Part shown: positions 18,736 through 29,010 of the stretch, one piece after another
Numbering within the stretch: the first letter of the stretch is position 1
Layout of the letters: each line of letters begins with the position of its first letter
NCBI RefSeq assembly: GCF_029227915.1
Contig: NC_079877.1
Coordinates: 21,541,851 to 21,605,850, forward strand
Direction: 5' to 3'
DNA from: Hydractinia symbiolongicarpus
Taxonomy: Eukaryota; Cnidaria; Hydrozoa; Anthoathecata; Hydractiniidae
DNA length: 64,000 bases
Notes under the pieces: model-generated
What the model was told of the DNA's origin: nothing
The model's database searches: none
Seen by the model: the letters and a program-made list of their open reading frames with translations, nothing else
Made by a program: the position numbers and the translations under genes

Positions 18736-19033
18736 ATTCAAACGACTTCAGAGGATTACATACACAGCTACACCCGTTATACGTTATGTATTCCTGGTAG
18801 CAGTACTAACACAACATTTTACCATTTACCATAAACCTCCGCCCACAGGTACATTTGTCATACTCGTCAAGTACCCTTTCACAGTCCTTACATTGTTCTA
18901 TTTATCTTATGGTTTTAAGACATCAGGACGATCCTCTAGGTCAAATCCTCTGTTTATTATCCTTCTCTGATTCTTGTACCAGGGCCAACGCCATTAGTGG
19001 CAGGGAGAGACCAATACCGGCTATAAAGGTCAT
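18736..19033 (-). pseudogene. Cysteine-rich Polinton remnant
   Basis: ATG at 19033 gives a hydrophobic start (MTFIAGIGLSLPLMALALV) resembling a signal anchor, stopped after about 29 codons. In other frames a cluster of cysteines follows: EQCKDCERVLDEYDKCTCGR, then a stop, then CYQEYITYNGCSCVC. The spacing (C-x2-C-x9-C-x-C) suggests a metal-binding protein. Frame changes and two stops show decay. It ends just upstream of the ORF at 18722, same strand. Confidence 0.35.
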
Positions 19034-19126
19034 GACTACTGCACTTCCAAATATATCGAATTTTCTTTGACAGTTGATGCACATTTATTACTTCAGTTCA
19101 CCTTTGACTGCGCATGCGTTGATTTT

Positions 19127-19152
19127 TGATGACGTCATCACTATATAAGGGA
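19127..19152. promoter_or_regulatory. CRE palindrome with TATA box
   Basis: TGATGACGTCATCA at 19127-19140 is a perfect palindrome centred on the CREB/ATF site TGACGTCA. CTATATAAGG starts at 19141. The minus-strand Polinton genes lie about 100 bases to the left, so this could drive them if the TATA is read on that strand. On the plus strand no gene follows. Confidence 0.4.
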
Positions 19153-19159
19153 ATTCCCC

Positions 19160-21319
19160 CTCTAGGTGCGCTAGAACTTTTTTACTCATTTGCAGTATGA
19201 TAGGGACTTTACCATGCATGACTTAACATATTATGGACTTACCCCACTAGGTCTTGGATGATCGCGACTTGTTGGGTTTAACCATGTGTGTGCGAGATGT
19301 GCGTGCGCGACTGTGCTAGAACATACATTTCTCTATCTCTCTTTAGATTTTGATTGAATAATTGTACACTATAAGTGTTTCTAGCCTTCACTTTGTGTCA
19401 TTTCCAGTAATCCTTACTTTTCAAATTTAGTAAAATTCGCGTAAAAGACTGACCCATGTATTTTTTGACTTTATAATGTACTACACACTGTTCTATAAAT
19501 TGTATATATTTTTACAAAAGTTTAACATCACTTTCAACAATCTCTGTCAAAACAACTATCAAATGATATTAATATTCTCTTTTCTTGGATATAATATTCC
19601 TGCGTTGTTGCCTTTTTATATAGTAATTTTAATCTTAAAATATATCTGATAGATTATCTCTTGTTTACAACAGCTACAATAACGCCTTGAGAATTTTATT
19701 TCTCGCGTGAGGAATTGAATCATGATGGAAATTGATTTATGCACCCGAGAGCAGAAATCTTTGTATTGTAGCGGAGTATGCAGCAAAATGGAAATGATAG
19801 CCTATAATTTTTTGTGCTATCAATAAAATTGTCGATCAATAAATAAATACAAACTGTTGCGCTCTTCCTCCGGAAGATTTCTTTTTTTGTGCCGTAGCAT
19901 TTTTTGCGCTATTACATTTTTTTGTGTGTCGAGTTTAGTGAACATTAAAGAGCATAAACAATGGAAATATAAATGCTAAAACCTGGAAAAGAAATACTCA
20001 GATTTGAATTTGCGTGCCTATCCTAAAGCCTGTTTTTTCGTGGCGAAAATAAAAAAATCGACTTTTATGTGCGCCTGACGAATTTAAAGGTTTGATTAAA
20101 GTTCGCCTTCGTTTTCCTTAACAAATAAAATTAAAAGAGTTTGTTATTAGGAAAAGTTCCCAGTGTTTTTTTTGAGCAAATTTTCATCCAATTGTAGGGA
20201 AGTAAGTTTTTAAAAAAAACTACAAGGTTAAAAAAAATCTTCAGCATTTCGTCTTGTGGATACTGGTGTTCTCAGTGCACTTCTAGTTGGCCTACGTGTT
20301 GGTGAAAATGGCGTCATCGGACTAATCTTTAAGTCTTGGTGACCTAAAATTGACAGAAGACCACGTCAATAATTGGTAAAGATAAGCTCCACACGACAAA
20401 AAGTTTTTCAGGGTGACATTTTCCGTGGCGGATAAAACTTAATCTTAAGTAAAAGTTCATCGTTTTTTCTTCAAAGGAAGAATCTTTTGTATACCACAGA
20501 AACATGATCAATATCTGCGTCTATATTTTGTTGCTGTTGACTCGAAGTTTGTGGCTTGCAATTTTCTACTTCAAAAATTTCTTCCCACAAAAATTTGAAA
20601 TTGCATGACTTTTACATTATTTTTATCAAAAAATTCCACGACCACTGAGCGCTGTAAAAATGTATTACAAGGTTATAAATTTAATAATAGCTAATTTTGC
20701 CAAGCTGACAAAATTTACTCACCTACTGCAATGTTGCGAGAAACGTCTATTCTAACCTTTTTTTCGCAAGGTTCAGAGCATGGTGGAGTGATGATAGCCT
20801 TGAATCAACAACAAGTTTAAATTAGGCGAATTCGGTACAACTTTTTTACAACTATCCCAAAACTAACTCACAAATTTTGTTAAATAGCAAATTAATCTTC
20901 GCATACACGTATTTTGTTGTAAGTAATCTGTGCATATCTCACCCAAACATAAATTGAAGATTACTTAAAAATCCTGCTAAGAGTTGTTTGTACAATTGTT
21001 TTATTTCATGTTAAATTCCTCAAAAATTACCCGTATATCAAATAATTATTTGATTGAAAAGCAGGAAAAGGGAAAGAAGTGTTTCATAAATGCAGATAAA
21101 AGATTATGTCTGGGAAAACGAAACCTTTAAACCTGTCTTACCTTTTAAAGTATGTATTTTTTAAAACATGGTCACAAAAATAAATTGTTGCTTATATCCA
21201 AAATTATGCAGTTTGTTATACAAAAATGTGTTATACGTGCAGTAAAGCTTGTTTATTGGATAATAGTCTTGTTACAACAACATTGTAACACTATATTTCA
21301 TCACATTTCTGAATCCCGC
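19160..21319. other. Non-coding, AT-rich
   Basis: No open frame with family or splice support on either strand. Probably an intergenic space or the 3' flank of the host gene on the minus strand. Confidence 0.5.
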
Positions 21320-21960
21320 CTAAAACCCCCGTACCTTTTCTGTTACTATTTTTGTTCTCTTTTTGGTCGGTTCAGTTTTCAGCAAAGCTTTACGAAAAAA
21401 TGCATTTGGAGGTGGAGTTTTCACAAATGACATGGCTGGCTTCGGCTCGTCGTTTGCATTTTTTTTGTTATTGCTCTTCTTATTCCTAATTTGTTTTTTT
21501 GTCATCTGTTTTTGTTTGGCTTTTGCTTTCCGTGATTCAACATTGTTCGATTCGGCTTCTTCTTCCGGGGAGAAGTTCAAAGTTAACCTGACATTGTCAA
21601 CGCTATTAGCTTCCAGAGAAACACTTTCTTCAGTAAACAAGCTCCCCGCTGTAACATTACTACTGACGGCTGCAGCCTGGTACTCAATTTCCTGAATAAC
21701 GTTCTCCACAGATTCGCGACTCTCCTCTTTCTTTGTGAAATTATTTTTTTTGTCTTCCCTCATATCAGATAAAACGCTGTTTAGTATTATATCGTCTTTG
21801 GTATAGTTGCATTTTTGCATTATTCCGTTTTCCACTAGTTTACTTTTTCTCTTCTGTTTTTTTACTCCAACCTTTTTGCCATTGTTTAATTCGACTGTTA
21901 AAAGAACATTCTTTTTCCTTTTTCGATTTTTCTTTACTACTTCAGCTCCATCAGAAATTA
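21320..21960 (-). CDS. Candidate last exon of the RRP1-like gene
   Basis: Open from a strong acceptor (TTTTATTGCAG at 21961-21971) to TAG at 21322-21320, about 213 codons. Composition is that of a nucleolar tail: KKNRKRKKNVLLTVEL, then an acidic/serine middle, KAKAKQKQMTKKQIRNKK, and finally FVKTPPPNAFFRKALLKTE. RRP1-family proteins end in such lysine-rich, KTP-containing tails after a disordered acidic region. It lies on the same strand and downstream of the eight RRP1 exons, but the connecting exon(s) were not found, so the link is inference. It could be the end of a different nucleolar protein. Confidence 0.5.
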
Positions 21961-22548
21961 CTGCAATAAAAGGTAGACATACGGTACATTATTTCCTTAT
22001 TTGCTGCACATCAAAACACAGGCTCCGAATTGCTTAACAAACTTTATTTTTACAATCTTCTGGTGTGGAAAACTGCTCACTTTTCATAAAAAACTGACTT
22101 TAAAATGACGCAGAAATAGAATATCTGCAGAACTGAAGCTCACCATTAAGCTGAGTATATCCTTTTTATAGTAAATCTAATCCTGAATTGTCTACAAATG
22201 TTATGCTGATGAAAAATATGTAAATTGATTCTCACACGCTACGGCACCAGTTAAATTCGCTGAATAGAAAATAGTGACTTTATACAAATAAAAATTAATG
22301 ACGTTATTAGGAATAAAAATGTAATAATATTTGTACGAAATTCCAAAAATATTTATGTCATTAAAACTGGTACATGTTCGGGGTAAGGAAAGCAATATAA
22401 TAACACCATTGAGATCAAAAACGACGTCATATGCAATACACCCTTTCAATTATTTTCAGGAGTGGTTAACAAAGGCAGTTCTAGAGTTTTCAAAGCTACA
22501 TTTGAGCTACAGAAACCTTTTTTGATATTTTTGCCCAACTGAACGAGA

Positions 22549-22622
22549 GCCTTATGTGGGGATCAAACCCACAACCACTTGGATATGAGTCGAACGCTCT
22601 ACTGACTGTGCTACTAATCCCC
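22549..22622 (-). repeat. tRNA-related SINE head
   Basis: On the minus strand an A-box-like stretch (TAGCACAGTCAGTAGAGCG) is followed by a perfect T arm, GTGGG-TTTGATC-CCCAC, containing a B box. A CAT triplet lies where an anticodon would be. The acceptor stem does not pair, so it is not a working tRNA. A tRNA-derived SINE or pseudogene is the best reading. Confidence 0.5.
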
Positions 22623-22779
22623 ATTTATCAAATTTATTTGTCAATTTATGTCTGTGTTAGTTTAATTTTTAAGAAAAGCAAAATTTATGACATGTTAATT
22701 GTATTGCTCATTACCATAGCTATATTTGTTATATTATATTTAGAGAAAACGTGAATCATTCTCTTCCATACATTTTTTT

Positions 22780-23275
22780 GTTTTCTTTAGTCCTCTCCTA
22801 TAGACACGGTTGGGCCAGGACTGTCTTCAATTTTTTTAAATTCTAAACAGTGTGTTGCCTGGACAAGGTTTAACTTTAGTCTGGGAGTCTATAGACTAAC
22901 CCATAAATTTAGGCCTGTCCTTTTTTTGTTACGATTTTTAAAAGCACAAGTGTCCTTTGCCGATAGTTGGGCCTGTCCCATCTTATGACACATTTTCTAA
23001 AATTGCAGCAGTCCTTTGTGTACAGTTGAGTTTGTCCCATCCGATGACACGGCTTTTAAACGCGAAAGATTCCTTTGTCAATAGTTGGGCCTGTACCAAC
23101 TTAAAACGGATTTGCATACATTTGTCCAAAGTTGGGCCGGGCCTGTCAATAGATGGGCCATCCCAACTGCGAACGCACCGACCCGTCTTTTGAGGGGCCG
23201 TCCTGTCTAAAGACGGGCCAGTCCCGCGTTCAAAGTTGGGCCGGTGTCCGTAGTTGGGTCTGAGCATGACTACAA
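22780..23275. repeat. Degenerate GTTGGGCCTGTCCC repeat field
   Basis: Diverged units of roughly 60-80 bases, each with a version of AGTTGGGCCTGTCCCA followed by an A/T-rich spacer and GTCCTTTG. The last copies become GC-rich and include short inverted words such as GACGGGCC. No coding potential. It resembles a decayed minisatellite or transposon subterminal region. Confidence 0.45.
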
Positions 23276-23702
23276 GGTAGCTATAGATAGGCAAATAAAA
23301 AGAACCCTAGAGCATAAAGCTAACATTAGCTACAGTAGCTAAGACAGCCAGTTAGATATAGCTAGCTATTTATACTTATGAAATCACATTTAAAACGAAA
23401 GGAACTATGAAAGTAACTATGGGTATAAAAATTAGGAATCTAACTTTCTTATACAACAATAGTAATGTCAAAATTGTAACATTGCAGCAGGCTCAACAAA
23501 TTAGCCACTAACAGCTTAAAGTATCATTTTGAATTTTAGAATAAATATGTAATATATTCATCAGGGAACACATTATTATGCAAAAAATGTAAACGCATTG
23601 AAATTTAAAACTTTTGAAATTTGAGGCTTTAAGGGGCTTCTTCTGGAAATAAGAGTCTGCTTGAACATTTGAAGTGTGCTACATAAAAAAGTAACATGTA
23701 GC

Positions 23703-23706
23703 TTAA
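23703..23706. repeat. TTAA target duplication, left
   Basis: TTAA directly before the left inverted end; its partner is at 27812-27815. TTAA is the target of Kolobok and piggyBac elements. Confidence 0.85.
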
Positions 23707-23963
23707 AGGGGAAGTCCGGTAAATTTTCAAAATTTTTAAAATCACAATATTACATGTCTGTATAACAGCCAAAAAAAATTTTTCAGCTAAAAAGTTCTAA
23801 AAGTCATGAAAAAAGCAATTTTGCCTCATATCATTTCTACTTTCACTTCATGATATATTTCCGCAACGAGTAGTCTGGACACTAATATTCTTCTGACGTC
23901 ATTCGTGACAACAACATTCGGCGCGTTACTTTCTTGCAGTAGTAAACTTATCTTGAAGTAGTT

Positions 23964-24246
23964 ATGTCATCTTCCTCTTCTGATGTAAGCGATGTTGAAT
24001 TTAATGAAGATGAAGAGTTTGGTTTATCTCCTTTCATGTTCGAACCGGAACGGAGTCAAAGTGAAGTGGCTGCAGCTTTAGAAGCTTTAGGAAACAACGT
24101 TGGTGCTAAAAACTGCAATGTTGAAGCTGGAAATCGTGTTGGAAATGTTGAGTGGTGCCAGTGCAAAAAGTGTAAAATTATGGTCACTGAAACGGAAAGT
24201 TTATGTTGTCGTGATAATAATGATATTCCGGACGGTCATTTTCAAG
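23964..24246 (+). CDS. P2X7-ballast-like protein, exon 1
   Basis: ATG at 23964, 94 codons plus one base, ending at CAAG|GTTTCT. It starts with a serine/acidic segment (MSSSSSDVSDVEFNEDEEF) and reaches the cysteine-rich start of the domain, WCQCKKCKIMVTETESLCCR. In the P2X7 receptor this cytoplasmic 'ballast' part binds zinc through such cysteines. No transmembrane segment or P2X channel region is present, so this is a free-standing soluble domain. The single base left over is completed by GT at the start of exon 2. The complete product is about 192 residues. Confidence 0.8.
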
Positions 24247-24408
24247 GTTTCTGTTGATTAAAATATCTTCTTATCGTGTATTTTACTTCCTTGTTTGCTA
24301 CATCAATCACTTTCTGTTCTGTCACAACAAAGTTTTAGAAAGCTAAACGTTGTTTATTTACACACGGGGGTACGCCTTTTTAAAGATCTTTTTTCTTTTT
24401 TCGCTTAG

Positions 24409-24704
24409 GTCATACGTGTGTTACAAATTCGGATGAATTCAAAATGGTTTGTTTGCCGGAACCCGTGTTACGGACAGCACTAGGTGCTATTCACAACATG
24501 AGAGGGATTCGTCATAAACTTTGCAACAGATCATATCGGTTTGCTGCTTATAAACAATATATATGGTGGGTGTATGGAAGACTGGGCATAGGTTATCGAA
24601 AGCCTATACCATCATGTGTTGTGTGGGTAATCCGTAATGAATACCCGCAGCCCGATGGGGTATACGTGCCATACACAGAATCAGGAATGGATTTGGACAC
24701 ATAA
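24409..24704 (+). CDS. P2X7-ballast-like protein, exon 2
   Basis: Acceptor TTTTTTCGCTTAG then GTCATACG; phase 1 joins exon 1 exactly. It encodes CVTNSDEFKMVCLPEPVLRT, the conserved NRSYRFAAYKQYIWWVYGRL and the proline/cysteine block IPSCVVWVIRNEYPQPDGVY, stop TAA. These correspond in order to the C-terminal blocks of the P2X7 cytoplasmic domain (helix with AYRxY-W, then LPSC-W-IRxxFP, then G-Y-x-G/P-F/Y). In P2X7 this domain binds guanine nucleotides and zinc. What it does in a transposon is unknown; possibilities include DNA or nucleotide binding or immune evasion of host control. Confidence 0.82.
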
Positions 24705-24852
24705 AATGTATAAGAACATGTATAATTGTAAAGATGATGAATGAAATTTTTACAATATATGTTTTTAAAATATAACAAATGTCCCCCGGAATTGTAAAAT
24801 AAGCGTTTCTTGATGTAATGCTAAATATCATTTATAAACCTGGGGGTTACTT

Positions 24853-26754
24853 TTAGGTAAATCTTGAACGCATATTCGAGACAACAACTTCCTTCCCAGG
24901 GTTTATTTTTAATGCAATATTTCTGGGTGTTTCAGGCAACTTAAAAAATATAGGAGCTTTGATTTTTTGAACCAAATCAAACACTTCCTTCATCAAGTCC
25001 TCTTGGTATTTCTTTTCTTTCGGATCCATTACTTTTTTTGCCACCCACTCCTTCGTAATTTTGGTGAAAGAAACTTTGAACTTCAACCTCCCATCGGATG
25101 TAGTGGCTTGTTGTCGTTCTACACCCGAGTTGTGGTCAAGCACAGCTAGTTGCGTCCTAGCAACCATCCCAGCGTACGAGAATGCTAAGCGTTTGGGACA
25201 GTACTTATTCAACAGGGAATGGTAAACCTCGAGCTGTCCAGTGTGCTTGAAATCAGCTACGTGTTTTAAATCGTTTAGTAGCTGTTTTTCATTAACAATT
25301 TTCTCCAGGGCGATGTAAGCAGGGCTTTCTTCAGTTAACCACTTCTTCTGAGCTTGTTGTAGCAGGGTAAGTTCTTCATGAGCACATTTATGATATAGCG
25401 TATTATTTACCCAATAATGTACCCCACGGATATGACAGAGTAAACTCTGCCACTTTTCCTTCAATAATATTGGATCTCCTTCGCAAGTCGAACAAGCCCA
25501 CCAGAAGTGGTTTATGATAGACTTCATCCAGTCATTCAAGTCACGACAGCTCTTTTTTTTTGCAACTTTCAAAATCTTTTTTTTGATATTTTTTGTCATG
25601 TGCCACACATCAAACTGGTGCGATATATGTTCATGTTCGGTGCGCATAAACTTTCGTATCTGGCTATGTCTGTCGGTAACTAGTGTGTCCACTATTACGC
25701 CAGCTTCGTCGATAAATTCCAAGCACTCAGCAAGTCCATGTTTTTCCATGCGTGCCGAGTTTCCTGCTAAACGAACGTGTGAAATAAAAAAGTTCACCAC
25801 CTCATTTGTCATGGCGTCCATGAGGCTGTATGTACCATATTTAGCACTAAATCCAGGTGAGTCACAGCGACCATCTCCAATTAAATCGACACCCTCAAGC
25901 GCAACGAGTCTAACAAGTGTGGCTTCCTGATAATGCGTAAAAATGCTATTTATGGCTGGGAATAAAAATCTTCGCTGAAGTTCATGGAACTGCGACCTAC
26001 TTATAAAGTTAACATTGGCAGTTTCAAATGCTTCTTTCACACCTTGAAATGTTAATCCGTTGAACAATATTCCAGCAGACAGCCTTACCGTTCCTTCCGC
26101 AATTCGATTTAAGTAAGGTTGTGATCTCCAAGTCACTTCGTGGTTACCGGCGCAAACCAATTTCACAATAAGCATACTACCCTTAGTTATATGTTTTTTG
26201 ATAGTAGCTTTCTCACCGCATTCAAAGCAGAATTTGAAGAGCGACTTAAGCATTTCAAAGTACACTAGAAACATTGTTGAAGGTGCAATCGACTGCGTAC
26301 CTTCCCTAACATCGACATCTTGCTCATTAACATCACTATCAGCCGTATCGGCACTACTATCGACCGTATCAACATCGCTACTGACATTGAAAGATGCATC
26401 CGGATCAGCGCGATCTTCTACTTCACTTGCGCAAAATGAAGAGCAATCTCCAATTTCATCTCCCTCTTTCGCAATAAGGTTGACTGTGGAAACGCTAGCA
26501 TATTGAGTTAATATAACAGTTTGCGTGTTCGTCGAAGACAAAGTTGGACTCATCTGAGTAGACATTGATTTGCATAACACAGCAGGAACCATAGTGCTCT
26601 TTGTTCGCATTGGTGTAGCACAGCTAACTTCTTTGTTGATCATGACGACATCAACAGTTTGCGTAATAGCATCCTTAAAAAGGGGCTCAAGTTCTAGGGA
26701 AGGTGCTTCCGGGCCACCTGAGTTTTCTTCTGCCGTACAAGCTTCATCCACAAT
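24853..26754 (-). CDS. Kolobok-like transposase, exon 3 (catalytic)
   Basis: Acceptor ACTTTAG, then 633 codons from ATT at 26754 to TAA at 24855-24853; phase 0 continues from exon 2. A long acidic, disordered first part (residues about 1-165 of this exon) is followed by a zinc-binding segment FKFCFECGEKATIKK. The DDE-like core follows with candidate acidic residues in LIGDGRCDSPGFSAKYG, DTLVTDRHSQIRKFMRTE and TGQLEVYHSLLNKYCP; HQFDVWHMTKNIKKKI and HFWWACSTCEGD are further conserved-looking blocks. I assign the catalytic triad by motif position only. The full transposase with exons 1-2 is about 751 residues and uninterrupted. Confidence 0.8.
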   Translation of the reverse strand: MVDEACTAEENSGGPEAPSLELEPLFKDAITQTVDVVMINKEVSCATPMRTKSTMVPAVLCKSMSTQMSPTLSSTNTQTVILTQYASVSTVNLIAKEGDEIGDCSSFCASEVEDRADPDASFNVSSDVDTVDSSADTADSDVNEQDVDVREGTQSIAPSTMFLVYFEMLKSLFKFCFECGEKATIKKHITKGSMLIVKLVCAGNHEVTWRSQPYLNRIAEGTVRLSAGILFNGLTFQGVKEAFETANVNFISRSQFHELQRRFLFPAINSIFTHYQEATLVRLVALEGVDLIGDGRCDSPGFSAKYGTYSLMDAMTNEVVNFFISHVRLAGNSARMEKHGLAECLEFIDEAGVIVDTLVTDRHSQIRKFMRTEHEHISHQFDVWHMTKNIKKKILKVAKKKSCRDLNDWMKSIINHFWWACSTCEGDPILLKEKWQSLLCHIRGVHYWVNNTLYHKCAHEELTLLQQAQKKWLTEESPAYIALEKIVNEKQLLNDLKHVADFKHTGQLEVYHSLLNKYCPKRLAFSYAGMVARTQLAVLDHNSGVERQQATTSDGRLKFKVSFTKITKEWVAKKVMDPKEKKYQEDLMKEVFDLVQKIKAPIFFKLPETPRNIALKINPGKEVVVSNMRSRFT

Positions 26755-26981
26755 CTAAAGTTATGAACACATTAAGAAATTTTTTATTCCTTAAAAGAAC
26801 AAATATTTTTTCCAACTCCAAGATTTTTAAATCTGATCATTTTTTTGGAAGAGCACATAAAAAAGACATTCGAGGCTGAAAAAGTGTAAAAAAAAAGAAC
26901 AACCAGACTGAGGTAAAATTTAAATGTTCTTATAAAAAACGTGTAAAAATATGTTTAACCACGATTGGCCTGCTGGGTTAC

Positions 26982-27116
26982 CTGGCGTTTTGTTTTTCTT
27001 TCGTTTCTTGCAATGGATGCAGAACGCTTTGCAGGTAGCGGTTTCGAGAATGAAAATACCGATGGAATAGCGTTTGGTAATAATATAAACTTTCTCACAG
27101 AGCCACAGAGCTCCGC
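26982..27116 (-). CDS. Kolobok-like transposase, exon 2
   Basis: 45 codons between TTTATTATTTAG and CCAG|GTAACC, phase 0 on both sides. It contains LLPNAIPSVFSFSKP, which is the A-(V/I)-P-(T/S)-(I/V)-F box that follows the zinc module in THAP domains, then a basic nuclear-localisation-like tail RNERKTKRQ. It is not apparent as an ORF with its own ATG, but the exact phases and the THAP box establish it. Confidence 0.8.
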
Positions 27117-27291
27117 CTAAATAATAAAATTTAAAAATGTATTTTTACCCCCTGGTTATTTATGGACAAAAAGATCAAAAGACAGGTGTTCAGAAAATTA
27201 TTGAAGGTGAATACAGTTTCGCAACAAGCTTATTTACAAAAGAAATAATGTGAAAAGAAGTCAAGAAAAATTTAAGAAGTGCAAGAAATAC

Positions 27292-27510
27292 CTTGAGATC
27301 GCGTTGAAAACATTCGGACGTGAAATGCATACCACAAAGAACGAAATTCGTGTCTGCTGGATACGGTGGATCTCGCTTCATAGCTGCTAGCCATTTCTTA
27401 CGACGTTGTTTATTTTCTTTTTCGGTGGGAACGTTATGCCACCCTTTTACATCAGCTACCGATTTTTTGGTGGAAGAGTTACCACAATTTAAAGCACCAC
27501 AAGTAACCAT
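27292..27510 (-). CDS. Kolobok-like transposase, exon 1 (THAP domain)
   Basis: ATG at 27510, 73 codons, donor CAAG|GTATTT. THAP zinc finger: CGALNCGN (C-x4-C), W in KGWHNVPTE, the basic block RRKKWLAAMKRD and the pair CGMHFTSECFQRD (C-x2-H). THAP domains bind the transposon ends in Kolobok, P-element and related transposases. An upstream in-frame ATG at 27567 would add 19 residues. The start at 27510 places the first Cys at residue 4, usual for THAP proteins, so I prefer it. Confidence 0.85.
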
Positions 27511-27815
27511 GATAACAGTAAAATCAATGGTACATTTATGACTTGTTTGAAGTGGTGTAATCGACAACTGAAGTATTCCGGCGTGCAGAAAGCTGTTGTC
27601 ATAAAATACGTCACGATAAACATTAGAGCCCAGACCTCGATGATTACAACAAAAAGATGGCGTCGTTTGAAAAAAAACAGTAACAATCCTAAACTTTGAT
27701 AGACATTTATATCATTTGTAATACGAATTTTTAAAAAAGATTTTGCAGAAATTAATAACACGATGGTGTTTATTCAACACACAAATTTTGAAAAATGACC
27801 GGACTTCCCCTTTAA

Positions 27816-28670
27816 CATAGAGAAAAATTCTAAAAATATCAAAAGTTCTTACTTATTCTGAATTCTAATCTTGTGTACATTCTAACCCGCTACAAACTCT
27901 CTGCCGGTAACTTCACTTTTCTACTTCTACGTTTAACCCCACACTTTACTTTTTCAATTCGAGTTTTCTTTCTTTTACAAATATAGTTTTTAACCCCACT
28001 TTACTTCTCCACTTGACTATTTTTGCTTTTACTTTTTTTAAGATGTCGAAACCGTTACATTTGTATTTTTTGTATCAAGGAAAGCCAGCCGTTAGAATTA
28101 TTTCAGCAAATTATGAAATTTATCACGTTAAGTAAATAAAGTAAACCCACGATCTTCCTTCTGGCAAAATGGAATTACTTTTTTGATCGCGGTTTTGATC
28201 CGCGGTTAAGGAGATATTCATGTACTTCAGGTGTAAAATAAGTTTTAAAAAATAACTGCACCACAACTTTAGCTACAATAAAAACACAGGTTACAATCTG
28301 TTGTTACCCAGTCATAGCAATAACAGGTTGCCAGCATTTTTTCGTACAGTGGAAAAAGTACCCATGAAAATTCAAAAAAAAAAAAAAAAAAAAAATCATG
28401 AAACCAGGAAATAAAGGCGTTTAGCAGAGGTAAACTGTGTCGCACAGCTGTGTGAAGTGCTTACATCAGTGCACCCTATTAAGGGTAATACTCTTTTCAA
28501 GAACACAAGCGAACTTTTTAAAATTCTCTCTCACCCTATTTTATCACTATTGCTTTTTCGTTTACTGGCATGTGCGTGCAGAAAACGAAAAAGAAGACCT
28601 AGAAACAAGTAGCACATGAGGGTAACGCAAGCCGACTTCTTTTCCAATTGGGGAAAAAATTGAATCCTTT
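27816..28670. other. Non-coding with poly-A run and a Helitron-family fragment
   Basis: A run of about 19 A starts near 28374. From about 28408 to 28530 the sequence (GCGTTTAGCAGAGGTAAACT, then CCTATTAAGGGTAATACTC) matches, in diverged form, the repeat seen at 31384-31440 and, inverted, at 46090-46400. No gene seen. Confidence 0.45.
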
Positions 28671-29010
28671 AGTTCAACAAACCATGTTTTTATTATCTTA
28701 TAGTTCAACAAACCATGTTTTTATTATCTTATAGTTCAACAAACCATGTTTTTATTATCTTATAGTTCAACAAACCATGTTTTTATTATCTTATAGTTCA
28801 ACAAACCATCTTTTTATTATCTTATAGTTCAACAAACCATCTTTTTATTATCTTATAGTTCAACAAACCATCTTTTTATTATCTTATAGTTCAACAAACC
28901 ATGTATCTTATAGTTCAACAAACCATGTTTTATTATCTTATAGTTCAACAAACCATCTTTTTATTATCTCACAGTTCAACAAACCATGTTTTTATTATCT
29001 TATAGTTCAA
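28671..29010. repeat. 31-bp minisatellite
   Basis: About eleven tandem copies of AGTTCAACAAACCATGTTTT plus TATTATCTTAT. Variants are CATG/CATC and one shortened unit near 28900. Copies are nearly identical, so the array is young. Confidence 0.92.

Larger units (their letters stand above)
23707..27811. mobile_element. Kolobok-like DNA transposon with a P2X7-ballast-like cargo gene
   Basis: A 4105-bp element with terminal inverted repeats: AGGGGAAGTCCGGT identical at both ends, about 28 of the first 31 bases matching. It is flanked by TTAA at 23703-23706 and 27812-27815. It carries two convergent genes: on the plus strand a two-exon gene for a P2X7-ballast-like domain (23964-24704), and on the minus strand a three-exon THAP-domain transposase (27510-24853). 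TTAA target plus a THAP transposase define the Kolobok superfamily from established knowledge. No stop or frame change was seen in either gene, so this copy looks intact. It sits inside what appears to be an intron of the RRP1-like gene. Confidence 0.88.

Noticed and set aside
27489-27761. 90-codon minus-strand ORF upstream of the THAP exon
   Set aside because: Overlaps the transposon's terminal region and the THAP exon in another frame; no motif.
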